Assembly (NCBI RefSeq): GCF_900102465.1
Contig: NZ_FNBW01000021.1
Span: forward strand, 1-64,000
Source of the DNA: Thalassobaculum litoreum DSM 18839
GTDB taxonomy: Bacteria; Pseudomonadota; Alphaproteobacteria; Thalassobaculales; Thalassobaculaceae
Direction of reading: 5' to 3'
DNA: 64,000 nucleotides
Position 1 is the stretch's first letter. Each line of letters starts with the position of its first letter. Below are positions 16,837-25,927 of this stretch, in pieces. A program made the position numbers and the translations under genes. The notes beneath the pieces were generated by a model. It searched no databases, had not been told where the DNA came from, and saw nothing but the letters and a program-made list of their open reading frames with translations.

Positions 16837-17141
16837 ACTGAGCCTCCGTCGCCTGTGCGCGGAGCCTGGGCGGCAGGTGCCGTGTCAGTGGACGCAGGGT
16901 CGGCGCTGGCCTTCTTCTTTCGCAGAGGGTTGAGGCGCCTCTGAAAGGCTTTGTCGCCGTCGAGAGCCTTCCGTACCAGCTCGCGAGCGAGAATAGACGG
17001 GCTGACCTCCTGGCCTAAATCCTCCTGGAGGAAGGCCTGATATCTCTCGAACTGGGAAAGAACGTCGCCGGTCAATTCCATCGAAATGGACTGCTTTCGG
17101 ACAATGACGTTCTCCAAAGTGATTCCAAGCGGGTCCGTCAT
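16833..17141 (-). CDS. DUF2274-like small protein
   Basis: 102 residues. The central part SISMELTGDVLSQFERYQAF then SPSILARELVRKAL and DKAFQRRL fits the DUF2274 pattern of a strand, two helices and a final FxR segment. Family members usually follow trbI in trb operons, exactly the place here, one gene removed. The last 30 residues are basic then low-complexity. It may be a DNA-binding ribbon-helix-helix relative. It links the trb genes to the secretin gene with overlapping stops and starts. Confidence 0.55.
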   Translation of the reverse strand: MTDPLGITLENVIVRKQSISMELTGDVLSQFERYQAFLQEDLGQEVSPSILARELVRKALDGDKAFQRRLNPLRKKKASADPASTDTAPAAQAPRTGDGGSV

Positions 17142-17440
17142 TGAAATACTCCCTTTTCTTGCGCGTGTTTGCAGATTGCGGTGTAAAGCACTGATGAAAG
17201 AGACACGCTGTGCAGCGTCATCAACGAGCGCAGCCCATCCATTAGACCTTCGTCAAAATTCAAATAGACAACAGGCGAATCCCTCGGGACCGCTCGCATG
17301 AGGGTCGCGTTGTTGTCATTCTTGAGAAAATCGTGAAGAGCCTCGTTGAAAAACGACGTCCGTGTGATGCAAAGCCTATCGCAGTAGGCATCGAGTAAAT
17401 CCTTGCGATGGGATTCGAGTCGGGTCTGTCGAGCGATCAT
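17138..17440 (-). CDS. Small protein with ribbon-helix-helix-like halves
   Basis: 100 residues in two similar halves: YCDRLCITRTSFFNEALHDF and, after a strand VVYLNFDE, LSSVLYTAICKHA. The layout resembles the product of 5745-6113. It overlaps trbI upstream and the DUF2274 gene downstream by four bases, so it is translated as part of the transfer operon. A regulator of the operon is a reasonable guess, not shown. Confidence 0.5.
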   Translation of the reverse strand: MIARQTRLESHRKDLLDAYCDRLCITRTSFFNEALHDFLKNDNNATLMRAVPRDSPVVYLNFDEGLMDGLRSLMTLHSVSLSSVLYTAICKHAQEKGVFQ

Positions 17441-18633
17441 TGGGGCTCCAACGTTATTGACCTGTTGACGATGATTGTGATCATCATCCCGGGTTCGGCG
17501 GTTAGTGTTGGCGGGATGGTCGCGGCACGGTCGATCAGGGTGCTTCCGGTATCCGAAACCGATGTGGCTAGGCCTTCTGCGGCACGCTGTTGGAGCGTGA
17601 GAGGGTCGCCTGGGTTTCCGCCGGCAACCGCGGAGCCGACGGAAACGATGCTGCTGAGGGCTGCGGTCGCAAAGAGCTCGAGGTAGTGGTTGTCCACGTT
17701 CGCCGGAATGCCTCCGCGTCCGGCACTATCGGCCGCCGACATGCCCGACAGCTCGATGCTCTCTCCATCGGGAAACGTCGCCTGTGTCCAGGCGATGAAG
17801 ATCCTTTCTTGGCCGTAACGGGTATTCGATGTCGGCGTGCCGATAAGGGTTGTCCCCTGGGGGATCAGGACGGACCGGCCTTGAAGGTGATCAAAGACGG
17901 TTTCGACCACGCGCGCCCGCGCGACGCTGGGGTGGGTGGTGTCGATAGCTGTGTCCAGGCGGGCTTTTATGACCGTTCCCGGGAAGACAGTCGTGGTCGG
18001 ATTGGTCTCGGTCCTTTGCGCCGCCGCGTTGGCGCTGCTGCCCTCGGCCATGGAGGCCTTGCTGAGGAAGGGGTTGGCAATGTCGCTCCGGGTGGATGTC
18101 GGAAGCGGCGCGGAGGCAGTGGGGTCGGCCTGTGGTGGCCCGCCGGGTGCCGAAGGGCTGACCGGCATGCTCGGTGAGGGGGGCAGGGGTTGGGCGCCTG
18201 GCAAGGCTGCCATTGAGCCGAGGGCGACTTGAGTCTGTCTCGGATCGGCTTTGTTAAAGAATGCGATCGCGGACTGCCGCGCGGCTTCCGCCATCGGATC
18301 TGGGATGGACGGGCTAAGCTGTGCAGGTTGCGGGACCAACGGGGGAGGCTCAGGGAGCGGCGGAGGACTCTCTTTTGGTTCCTCCGGCTTCACGGGTGGC
18401 GCGATCTCGTAGGTTGAAGGCAGGGATTCAATTCGCTCCTGCTCGCGCGATGGCGGCAGCTCGGCGTTGTAGTTCTTTGTATTCGGGTTGGAGCGGTCGG
18501 GACCAGTGTCGGTCAGGCCGTAGACCACCCCGCCAATCAGGATGCACGTAAGCGCGCCGGCTCCAAGGATAACCAGGCGCTTATTGACCCGTGTGGACCC
18601 GGCCACATTGTAGTCTGGCATCAACTCAGACAT
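17437..18633 (-). CDS. trbI: Conjugal transfer protein TrbI (VirB10 family)
   Basis: 398 residues: a cytoplasmic tail, one membrane helix (LVILGAGALTCILIGGVVYG, about 20-40), a long proline-rich periplasmic linker (PPPLPEPPPLVPQPAQLSPS) and the VirB10/TrbI beta-barrel from about 215 (PGTVIKARLDTAIDT, QGRSVLIPQGTTLIG, QERIFIAWTQATFPDG). It spans both membranes in the secretion channel. The start overlaps the trbG stop. The terminal barrel residues end in IIVNRSITLEPQ, as expected for a full-length member. Confidence 0.9.
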   Translation of the reverse strand: MSELMPDYNVAGSTRVNKRLVILGAGALTCILIGGVVYGLTDTGPDRSNPNTKNYNAELPPSREQERIESLPSTYEIAPPVKPEEPKESPPPLPEPPPLVPQPAQLSPSIPDPMAEAARQSAIAFFNKADPRQTQVALGSMAALPGAQPLPPSPSMPVSPSAPGGPPQADPTASAPLPTSTRSDIANPFLSKASMAEGSSANAAAQRTETNPTTTVFPGTVIKARLDTAIDTTHPSVARARVVETVFDHLQGRSVLIPQGTTLIGTPTSNTRYGQERIFIAWTQATFPDGESIELSGMSAADSAGRGGIPANVDNHYLELFATAALSSIVSVGSAVAGGNPGDPLTLQQRAAEGLATSVSDTGSTLIDRAATIPPTLTAEPGMMITIIVNRSITLEPQ

Positions 18634-19694
18634 CAGCGTGACCCGCGAGCGTTATGCGTCCAAACACCCGTGCGGGTGATCACAACACGGTCGTCGGGGC
18701 TCATGTACAAGAGTGCCCGGTCGAACATGTAAGGGACGATGATGGCGGAACCGTTCTGGATGTAGTTGACGATCTCGATCTGATTGTTCGAGGTCAGAAG
18801 GGAAAGCACCGGCATTTGCCGACGTGCCATCTCCGGCCGGAATCGGAGAATGACCCGAGCGCCGTCGTCGTAAATCTCTGTGGGAAGCCAGGGCTGATCG
18901 GCTGCGCCCTCGATAGTCCAGTTGAAGTTCAAATTTGCGACCGCATCGTCGATCGATGACGACGGGGAGCCGAGAACGGTGTAGCGCCCAGGTTCGCCAC
19001 CAAGGGCACCGCCGGCGCCGGTCGTCTCTGCTCGGCCGGTCGTGTGAAGCGCGGTAATCCGAGCATGAAGCGACTGCCGGTCGTCTTCGGGGTAGGTCCA
19101 GGTCACGGAGTTGTGGAATGGATCGCCCGCCTGGGAAACGCGCAGCTCGAGGTTATAGGTGCGACGGTCGGTCGTGACGATGAGGTTGGTGTCGGCTTCC
19201 TCGTTGATCGGTTTGATCAAAAGGTGAACGGTCTGGTTGTCACCGAAACCCGAAAGGGTCGGCTCCAGGCGCCAATTGATTGTATCGCCTGCAGAAGCGG
19301 CTAGGATCTGTTCGCCGGGTTGCAGTCGGACATCAACGATCCGAAGAGGCGCCGCCAGGATCTTGTAGCTGGCGCCATCGAAGAATGGATAGATCTGCTT
19401 GCCTTGAACGAACTGACCGCGGGCGTCGTCGTAGAACGACGCTTCCTTGGCGTCCCTCAGGTTCTTGCGGGGGCGTTGAGCGGTTACCTGAGGAAGGGGG
19501 ATGGGCGTCAGGTCGGCACTCGAGCCTGGAGCGGGAACCTCGACGATCTTTGGCGGCGCGACCGGACCAGTGGGAATTTCTATATAGCGAACCTCCGTTC
19601 CGGGGACATTTGACGGGCCGGGTGGGGCGCCAAATTGTTGTACCGGGAGGCACGCGGATAGTCCGAAGCAGAGGATCGGGAGGACCTGTTTCAT
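18633..19694 (-). CDS. trbG: Conjugal transfer protein TrbG (VirB9 family), lipidated
   Basis: 353 residues. The N-terminus MKQVLPILCFGLSAC is a lipoprotein signal with lipobox LSAC; ordinary TrbG/VirB9 proteins have a plain signal peptide. The VirB9 domain shows IYPFFDGASYKILAAPLRIV, DVRLQPGEQIL, TNLIVTTDRRTYNLEL and SVTWTYPEDD, all diagnostic for TrbG. The C-terminal lobe includes PWLPTEIYDDGARVILRF. It forms the outer-membrane core complex with TrbI. An operator copy lies 15 bases before the start codon. Confidence 0.9.
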   Translation of the reverse strand: MKQVLPILCFGLSACLPVQQFGAPPGPSNVPGTEVRYIEIPTGPVAPPKIVEVPAPGSSADLTPIPLPQVTAQRPRKNLRDAKEASFYDDARGQFVQGKQIYPFFDGASYKILAAPLRIVDVRLQPGEQILAASAGDTINWRLEPTLSGFGDNQTVHLLIKPINEEADTNLIVTTDRRTYNLELRVSQAGDPFHNSVTWTYPEDDRQSLHARITALHTTGRAETTGAGGALGGEPGRYTVLGSPSSSIDDAVANLNFNWTIEGAADQPWLPTEIYDDGARVILRFRPEMARRQMPVLSLLTSNNQIEIVNYIQNGSAIIVPYMFDRALLYMSPDDRVVITRTGVWTHNARGSR

Positions 19695-19708
19695 GGAATT
19701 TCCCTAAC

Positions 19709-19726
19709 ACTTACGTCTTATGTGCC
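19709..19726 (-). promoter_or_regulatory. Transfer-regulon operator copy 3
   Basis: On the - strand the site is GGCACATAAGACGTAAGT, matching 13 of 15 core positions. A TTGTGG directly upstream and TTAGGG 17 bases further could be promoter boxes. The site lies in the only sizeable gap inside the trb operon, between trbF and trbG, only 15 bases from the trbG start, so a bound factor would affect trbG-trbI and the pilus genes. Confidence 0.55.
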
Positions 19727-19741
19727 ACAATGAAAAAAAGA

Positions 19742-20410
19742 TCAGTTCGCCGGAGTCGGGGCAGGGACCGTCCAGTCAAAATGCACGACGTAGAGCTCCA
19801 TCGGGTTGCGCGAAAGGTCGGCTCCCACCCCCTCTCGCAGGGCGATCGTCAGCAACCCGCTTTGCTCGGATGTTCCGATTTTGGTGCCGCTCGGCGTATA
19901 GACGTCCTCGTGCCAGGTGAGCTGGTAGGAGTCGGAGGATTTCGAGAAGGCGGTTAGTTCTCTGATGACCCGCAGGTTTGCATCTTCCAACGGCGCCTGC
20001 GTGCGAAAGAGGCTGTCGAGCCGTTCTCTGGCGCCGCCGGCCGTGTGTGCGTACACCCACAGAAGGTCGTCGCGCATCACGAGTACATCGGCCGGGCGAC
20101 GGCGCACGAGCTTGATCCATTCCCGCGCGATGTAGCTCTTTTGGAGATCGGAGGGGCGATAGTCTTCGGGCTGATACTTTCGAATGATCTGGCCGGTGTT
20201 CCCATCGACCTCGACCATCGCAATCGTCTCACGGCGTTGGCCGTACATGTAGGCCATCGTGAAATTTGAGCCGATCAGGCCCACGAAGAGCAGGATCGCC
20301 ACAATGGTTAATCCGCGGCCTCGCCGCTGGTCGGCTTCAAGGAAATCTGCAAACACCTTTCCAGCGTTGCGATACGCGGAACTTGGCGGAGTGGTATTAG
20401 AAGCGCTCAT
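19742..20410 (-). CDS. trbF: Conjugal transfer protein TrbF (VirB8 family)
   Basis: 222 residues: a short cytoplasmic N-terminus, a membrane helix (GLTIVAILLFVGLIGSNFTM, about 33-52) and a VirB8-like periplasmic domain (VEVDGNTGQIIRKYQPEDYR, IAREWIKLVRRRPAD, YQLTWHEDVYTPSGTKIG). The domain order and the TrbF-type spacing are clear. An inner-membrane scaffold of the channel. The start overlaps the trbL stop. Confidence 0.88.
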   Translation of the reverse strand: MSASNTTPPSSAYRNAGKVFADFLEADQRRGRGLTIVAILLFVGLIGSNFTMAYMYGQRRETIAMVEVDGNTGQIIRKYQPEDYRPSDLQKSYIAREWIKLVRRRPADVLVMRDDLLWVYAHTAGGARERLDSLFRTQAPLEDANLRVIRELTAFSKSSDSYQLTWHEDVYTPSGTKIGTSEQSGLLTIALREGVGADLSRNPMELYVVHFDWTVPAPTPAN

Positions 20411-21696
20411 TATTCATCGCCTTGCTGCTGGTCGAGAGTACTGCGAATTCTCCTTCCTCTCCGTGCGGCCCGCATCCGGGTGCTGGCAGATCGAACGAAA
20501 CGACCGCCGGCCGCGCGGGCAGCTTCGGCTTGGGCTGAACCGGAGCGCATTTTGTCGCGGAAATCACTGGCGATCCGTGACATCTGCGCAGCTCGGTTGG
20601 CACCCGCCTTGGCTGCGTTTCCTGCTGCGGCCATGCCATAGCGAGCGGCACCCCCGGCTGCCCCCGCAGCTTTCCCGGCGCTACCGGCACCCCTCATCGA
20701 CGCGGCGCCAGCTTTCATCGCAGCATTGGTGCCAGATACGGCCGCGCGGGCTGCATTGGCGGCGCTTGCTCCGCCGCTGGCAGCCGCGCCGACGCCTGCC
20801 GTTCCGGCCTTTGCCGCCATAGCCCCGCCACCGACTAAGGCAAAGCCGAGGCCGCCGGCCGCCATAAGGGCGGTGCCAGCACCAAGTCGGGAATTGCCGG
20901 TTAGCACGCTGGCCGCGAGGCTTGGCGCGGTGATGAACAAGACGATGTAGAACGACGCTGTTGCGAATAGCAGGAGCGCATTGCGCAGGTTGGATTCCGG
21001 CTCCCCGCCGCCGCAAATGCCATCGGCAGAAATCAGGGTATCGAGGTCACCAAGTATGAAGCCGCTGATGACAACGATGGCTGCGGCTTTGATGCCGATC
21101 CCGAGAAATGCGGAAAATGTACGCTCGGCCGCGAACGCAGTGGCGGACAATGCGGCGAGTGGTAAGAGGATGAAGGCGATTGCAGTGACCAGATAATATT
21201 CCAAGAGGGTCAACAGGGCGCTTAGACCCATGAACAACATGCCCAGGAAGATCACGAATCCAATGACGTACAACAGAATGTAAGTGCCGATCTCTCCACC
21301 GAACATACTCAGTGTTCCGGCACATTCACGCACCCCGCTCAGCGCGGTCAGCCCATAATTCAAGAAAGTGCTCGGAAGCAAAGCCTCGGGACCCGCTGAG
21401 GCGTTTTGCCCAGTCATGGTCTGACCGGCCCATTGGAACCCTCCCAGGATGGTCCCCTGAAACTGGAGGAAGTTCTGAATGAACCAGAAGAAGAGGCCGA
21501 GCTTGAAGAGCCTGGTGAAGGCGTCAGCGAAGCCAAGCCCTCGGCCAACGGCCAATAGGAGACCGAACAGCGCGATCTCGATGACGGCGAGCTTTGAAAA
21601 TAGGGAAATGGCCGTGCCAAGGTAATTCGCCGGCCCGCTCTGGAAGAGCTGGATTAGCGATATGGCCCGTTCGTCGAGGCTGCCGAGAGGATCCAT
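20410..21696 (-). CDS. trbL: Conjugal transfer protein TrbL (VirB6 family)
   Basis: 428 residues with at least six membrane helices, among them VIEIALFGLLLAVGRGLGFA, LLYVIGFVIFLGMLFMGLSA, LVTAIAFILLPLAALSATAF and SFYIVLFITAPSLAASVLTG. The C-terminal 130 residues are Ala/Gly-rich and end in a strongly basic tail (RMRAARRGRRIRST), typical of TrbL. A polytopic channel component of the inner membrane. It lies 10 bases after trbJ. Confidence 0.88.
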   Translation of the reverse strand: MDPLGSLDERAISLIQLFQSGPANYLGTAISLFSKLAVIEIALFGLLLAVGRGLGFADAFTRLFKLGLFFWFIQNFLQFQGTILGGFQWAGQTMTGQNASAGPEALLPSTFLNYGLTALSGVRECAGTLSMFGGEIGTYILLYVIGFVIFLGMLFMGLSALLTLLEYYLVTAIAFILLPLAALSATAFAAERTFSAFLGIGIKAAAIVVISGFILGDLDTLISADGICGGGEPESNLRNALLLFATASFYIVLFITAPSLAASVLTGNSRLGAGTALMAAGGLGFALVGGGAMAAKAGTAGVGAAASGGASAANAARAAVSGTNAAMKAGAASMRGAGSAGKAAGAAGGAARYGMAAAGNAAKAGANRAAQMSRIASDFRDKMRSGSAQAEAARAAGGRFVRSASTRMRAARRGRRIRSTLDQQQGDE

Positions 21697-21705
21697 CTGG
21701 AGGCC

Positions 21706-22458
21706 TCAGAACGTCGTTTTGGGCTTCCACCAGTCGTCGGGGACAGCCCCCTTTTTGACCGGCTCAGCCAGAACGCGGTTCTCTTCCTGAAAGCGGAAGG
21801 CGGCAACCTCGCGCTCGATCATCGCCTGTTGTTCCTTGGCGAGCGAGTTGGCGAGCTGGAGGCGCTGAATCTCGTATGACTGCGCCTCGATCTGTGTGCG
21901 GATCGCGTCAACTTGAGACTGCGCCTGTGTCGCCTGGGTCTGCCCCACCGCAAATTCGCTGGCGGTCATCGCCAGCATAAGTCGTTGCTGGCTTACAGCC
22001 ATTGGCTCAAGCCGTCCCAGGAGAGCGGCAGAATCGTTCATCACGTTCTGCGACAGCGTCATCGCGATATCGGCGGCGGCAACAGCGTCCTGCGGCGTCT
22101 TTACTCGCTGAGCCAGGTTCATGAGCTGCTGGGATCTCATGATCAGATCCTGGGCATTGCGAATGGCGCCGGAATAGTCCTGGTCGACACCGGCCAGATT
22201 GGCGAGCGACGAGGCTACGCCTGAGTAGTTTCCGTTCTGCAGGGTGGCTACGGAGAGTGCCGTTTGGCCCACGACCATCATCAATTGGATGGTTTGCTCA
22301 TGCCGCTGATAGAAGGCTTTGATGGACTCGGCGACCTGCTGGATGTTCTGAGAGAAGTTTGCCGGGTCGAACACCGTGAAGGCCTTTGCCGGTGGGGCCA
22401 GAACACAGGTGCTCGCCACAATGGCGATCGCCAACCGCTTGCGGATGATCGGAATCAT
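21706..22458 (-). CDS. trbJ: Conjugal transfer protein TrbJ (VirB5 family)
   Basis: 250 residues with a signal peptide (LAIAIVASTCVLAPPAKA then FTVFDPANFSQNIQ). The mature start FTVFDPANF is the usual TrbJ opening. The rest is helical, with repeated Gln-rich amphipathic segments (SLAKEQQAMIEREVAAFRFQ), as in VirB5 pilus-tip proteins. The C-terminus is DDWWKPKTTF. No trbK-type entry-exclusion lipoprotein gene follows, contrary to many trb operons. Confidence 0.85.
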   Translation of the reverse strand: MIPIIRKRLAIAIVASTCVLAPPAKAFTVFDPANFSQNIQQVAESIKAFYQRHEQTIQLMMVVGQTALSVATLQNGNYSGVASSLANLAGVDQDYSGAIRNAQDLIMRSQQLMNLAQRVKTPQDAVAAADIAMTLSQNVMNDSAALLGRLEPMAVSQQRLMLAMTASEFAVGQTQATQAQSQVDAIRTQIEAQSYEIQRLQLANSLAKEQQAMIEREVAAFRFQEENRVLAEPVKKGAVPDDWWKPKTTF

Positions 22459-23219
22459 TATCGCCTCCCTTGGTCCTCAGATTGCGTCGGCATGTCGATC
22501 GATATCCGGTAGACAAAAGCGCCCGTCGTGTTGAGGAGGTCGCTGAAGCTCAAGCCCACGCCGGCGATCCGGTCCCCCTGAAGCGAACCACGGAAGACCG
22601 TCATTGCGCCGGGCAAATAGGCGTTCCGGTAGCCAACGAACCCGTCGTTGAAAAGAAGGGCCAGCGTCCCGAGGTCAAAGCTTGCCTTTGGGACATTCGG
22701 GTAGTCGTAGGACATATGCCCACGGCAGCCTTCAACCTTAAGCGCCTTGTAGGCCGTTCGATTGCCGATGCGGAACTGTGGCTGCGGAACGCAGTTCGTC
22801 GGCGCCCGCATGGTCAGCGTGGAGGTCGGCGTAGGCGCACGAAGAGGGCCGTAGATACACCGCGCCTCATATCGAGGGTCCAGTGTGATGTTGATTGGAG
22901 GCAGCTCATGGTCGCACCAGTCGCCACCGCATGGTCGGGTCGCATCGATCTGAATCGAGAAGCCCGGCAGGCGATGGTTGAGCCCGTTGCCGTTGGTGAC
23001 GGCTTGGTCTGCCTCCGTCAGCGCTCTCAATTGTTCGCGCTCGCCCCAGAGATGGAGCGGTTGGTCTTGTGTCGGCCCCAGGTAGAACAGTGCATCGGCG
23101 GTGCTGGCTGTGTAATCAACATTCAGGAACACCGGCAGCGGCGAGCATTCCCAATCGCCAAGGGCTGGATGTGCAGCGAATGTGCTGAAAGCCAATAGGG
23201 CGGTGCGCATGACTTTCAT
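22458..23219 (-). CDS. Exported protein of unknown function within the trb operon
   Basis: 253 residues with a signal peptide (ALLAFSTFAAHPALG then DWECSPLPVFLN) and several cysteines in pairs (CGGDWCDH, CIYGPLR, CVPQPQF). I know no family for it. It lies between trbE and trbJ, overlaps the trbJ start and is five bases from trbE, so it is translated with the transfer genes. It is expected in the periplasm or on the surface. An outer pilus or entry-exclusion role is possible but nothing in the sequence proves it. Confidence 0.55.
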   Translation of the reverse strand: MKVMRTALLAFSTFAAHPALGDWECSPLPVFLNVDYTASTADALFYLGPTQDQPLHLWGEREQLRALTEADQAVTNGNGLNHRLPGFSIQIDATRPCGGDWCDHELPPINITLDPRYEARCIYGPLRAPTPTSTLTMRAPTNCVPQPQFRIGNRTAYKALKVEGCRGHMSYDYPNVPKASFDLGTLALLFNDGFVGYRNAYLPGAMTVFRGSLQGDRIAGVGLSFSDLLNTTGAFVYRISIDMPTQSEDQGRR

Positions 23220-23222
23220 GTG

Positions 23223-25673
23223 CTACTCTGCCGCCTGGCTGAAGGGTTCCCGCAGAAGATCGGCTGGCTCCGGGAGACCGGCCTGTTCAAGCCAAAGTGA
23301 GGCAAACGCCGGACCCGTGATCTCGGCCGGGATTCGGTCCATCTGGTTCTGAGCGGCTTCGCTGGTCGATCCACACAGCGCCAACGCGATAGGTCCCAGC
23401 GAGAAGGAGATCAGGCGGGTGCCCATGTCGGTGACGAACAGGTAGTCGCTCTTTCGTCGAGCCTCCCCGAGTAACTCAATTTGGCGTTCGTTTAGACCGA
23501 ACTGCTGATAGAGGCTCGCGACGTCCTGGCGACCGGCTGCAGGGTTTGGCAGGTAGATGTGTGTGGGGCACGCGTTCAGAACGGTTTGTGCGACCGTGGA
23601 TTGTTGAAGATCCGCCACTTCCTGTGTCGCAAAGCCGACCGCGACGTTCTTGGACCGTAAGGTCTTCAGCCACTTTCGTAAGCGATCCGCGAAGGCCCGA
23701 TTGAGCAAGGGCAGCCATGCTTCGTCGACAAGAAGCAGAGTTGGCCGACCCGTGAACCGACGTTCAAACCGGTTGAACAGAGCCTCGACGACCGGACCGG
23801 CATAGGTGGCGTCCAGGAGATCCCCGAGATCGACCGCCTCGATGTCATCTGGATCCTCGCTGGAATCTGCGTCGAGGTACCGCCCCGCCGGCCCGGCCAT
23901 TGTAAAAGGCGAAAGGGCGTGTCGGAGGTCTTCGCTTTGCACCAACTGCGCGAGCACGGATAAGGTTCGATGATGCGGGGCGTGCGTGGCCAAGGTCTTT
24001 AGGGCGGACCAGATCTCGCTTTGCAGCTCTGCCGGAACGGATTGGCCGGTGTTCTCGATCATCGAAACCAGCCAATTGCTTGCCCATTCGCATTGATCCG
24101 GTTGGTCGATATCTCGAAGGGGCTGGATCGTTAGCCGGCCGGCGTGGTCCGACAGACTGTGGTAAGTGCCACCGAGTGCGCGGACCATGCACCGGAGGCT
24201 TCGCTTATGGTCGATAGCGAAGACCTGGGCCGCACCTTCCTCGTTGGAATATCGAAGCCATTGCGCCGCAAGGAGGTTCAGCAGAGTGGACTTCCCGGCT
24301 CCGGTGGGACCGACCACGATGAAATGACCCACATCCCCGACGTAGGTCGAGAAACGGAACGGCGTCGTCGAGCCGGTTTCGCAATAGACATGCGGCGGAC
24401 CAATAAGCTGCTCATGGTTGACGCCTTCTGGCCCTGCCCAAGTCGCAGACATGGGCGCCATATGTGAAAAGTGGATGGTGTTGAGCATCGGCCGGCGCAC
24501 ATTCGCCACCGAGTTTCCCGGCACCATGCCAAGCCAGGCCTCCAGGGTGTTCGCGCGCTCGATGACCGGTATTGAACGGGCCCGTCGGACGAGCTCTGCG
24601 ACCTCGACCGCGCGGGCTTCGGCTACCTCTTCATTCTCGTCCCAAACTGCGATCGAGAGTGTGCAGTAGCCAAAACTCGCATGCCGTTCCTGAATTGCGA
24701 GTTCGGCCATGTCGGCGTCTTCCGAGCGCCGGATAGCCTCGGCATTCTCTTTTGCAGGTTCACCCGTAAAGTTGGCGAAGATGGTGCCAAGGATACTGGT
24801 GCGGCGCTGCGTCCAGTGGCGCCCCATGTTCCGAAGCTCGGCTTCTGCCCGTCGGTCATCGAGTGCGATGAAACGGGCCATCAAACGGTATTGGAACGGT
24901 AGCTCGTTCAGCTCTTGAAAAAGGCCAGGCCTGGTTGGTCCGAGCAGGGTCTTGATGCCCACCACCCGCAGATGGTTTTTGCCGATTTTCGGATAGAAAC
25001 CTCCCGTCAGTTCCTCGTCGGGAAGCAAGCGATCAAGAAAGACCGGCGGATGATCTCCGATATCAAAACGCTGGGTGCTTATGGTCGAATGCAGGTAGGA
25101 CAGGATCTCGCTTCCCAGCAGCGGCTTCATAGCGAGGAAGAAGCGGCGCAGTGCTTCGTCGAGCGCGGCGATCTGTTGCCGGAAGTCCAACAATTCCGCG
25201 GGCACGGCACTGTCGTCTGCTTTTGGAGACTCGATCAGAAACTTCTTGAACTGCCCGTGAGATGCCTTCGGCGGCAAATAGGTGACGGTGAGTACGTATT
25301 GGTTCTCAAGGTGAGGCGTATTTGCGAAGTTGGCGCGTCGTTCGCTATCGATGAGCTGCGCGGTGGGATTGGCAAATGCGCTCTCAGGATAGGGAGAGCT
25401 GGGGACCCTGGCGTCTTCAAAGAAGAGCGACCATCCACCCTGCAGTGCATTGAGTTGGCCAGCCAGCTCGGAGCACAGTTTCCCGAAGAAATAGTCGGGC
25501 AATGCGTCCAGATCCGGGCCTCGCACAGACCAGGACGTGAGTAGGGCACCGTCCTTCAGGAGAACGGTTCGCTGGTCTTCGAGCAAGAGTGTCCAAGGAA
25601 GCAGGTCGGCCACTGAATGTGCTGTGCCGGCTTTGAAGGATCCAATCCAGTATCGGCCGAGCAGCGAAGCCAT
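23223..25673 (-). CDS. trbE: Conjugal transfer ATPase TrbE (VirB4 family)
   Basis: 816 residues, full length for the family. The N-terminal VirB4/CagE domain (LLPWTLLLEDQRTVLLKDGA, PDYFFGKLCSELAG) precedes the ATPase core with Walker A VVGPTGAGKSTLLNL near residue 455, FAIDHKRSLRCMVRALGGTY, Walker B TLLLVDEAWLPL and the RKWLKTLRSKNVAVGFATQE motif. It is the main energising ATPase of the secretion system at the inner-membrane face. It shares one base with trbD. Confidence 0.92.
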   Translation of the reverse strand: MASLLGRYWIGSFKAGTAHSVADLLPWTLLLEDQRTVLLKDGALLTSWSVRGPDLDALPDYFFGKLCSELAGQLNALQGGWSLFFEDARVPSSPYPESAFANPTAQLIDSERRANFANTPHLENQYVLTVTYLPPKASHGQFKKFLIESPKADDSAVPAELLDFRQQIAALDEALRRFFLAMKPLLGSEILSYLHSTISTQRFDIGDHPPVFLDRLLPDEELTGGFYPKIGKNHLRVVGIKTLLGPTRPGLFQELNELPFQYRLMARFIALDDRRAEAELRNMGRHWTQRRTSILGTIFANFTGEPAKENAEAIRRSEDADMAELAIQERHASFGYCTLSIAVWDENEEVAEARAVEVAELVRRARSIPVIERANTLEAWLGMVPGNSVANVRRPMLNTIHFSHMAPMSATWAGPEGVNHEQLIGPPHVYCETGSTTPFRFSTYVGDVGHFIVVGPTGAGKSTLLNLLAAQWLRYSNEEGAAQVFAIDHKRSLRCMVRALGGTYHSLSDHAGRLTIQPLRDIDQPDQCEWASNWLVSMIENTGQSVPAELQSEIWSALKTLATHAPHHRTLSVLAQLVQSEDLRHALSPFTMAGPAGRYLDADSSEDPDDIEAVDLGDLLDATYAGPVVEALFNRFERRFTGRPTLLLVDEAWLPLLNRAFADRLRKWLKTLRSKNVAVGFATQEVADLQQSTVAQTVLNACPTHIYLPNPAAGRQDVASLYQQFGLNERQIELLGEARRKSDYLFVTDMGTRLISFSLGPIALALCGSTSEAAQNQMDRIPAEITGPAFASLWLEQAGLPEPADLLREPFSQAAE

Positions 25674-25912
25674 CAGGGGATATACCTATTGTGATATCGA
25701 ATGTGGCGGATCAGGACCTCAAACATCCAATCGTCGTGGCGATGCAGCAGGTTGCCGATCAGAAAGAGGGAGGCTCCCGCTAGGAATACCTCCCATCTAT
25801 GCAGTGCAAAGAAGCCAGCCGCCGTCGTTGTTGCGATCAGAATCCCCACCCGCCGAGGCAGCCCGAATGTGAGAAGGCGCTTGGTGAGTGTTTGTGGGAC
25901 TGGCTCTTCCAT
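25673..25912 (-). CDS. trbD: Conjugal transfer protein TrbD (VirB3 family)
   Basis: 79 residues with the TrbD pattern: a short polar N-terminus with PVPQTLTKRLLTFGLPR, two hydrophobic helices (VGILIATTTAAGFFALHRW and VFLAGASLFLIGNLLH) and a C-terminal RHDDWMFEVLIRHIRYHNR motif. It is the inner-membrane partner of TrbE and is directly coupled to it. Confidence 0.85.
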   Translation of the reverse strand: MEEPVPQTLTKRLLTFGLPRRVGILIATTTAAGFFALHRWEVFLAGASLFLIGNLLHRHDDWMFEVLIRHIRYHNRYIP

Positions 25913-25927
25913 GGGGTCATCGTGGCC

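Noticed and set aside
20259-20822. + strand frame opposite trbL
   Set aside because: Arg/Pro-rich shadow of the Ala-rich TrbL tail.
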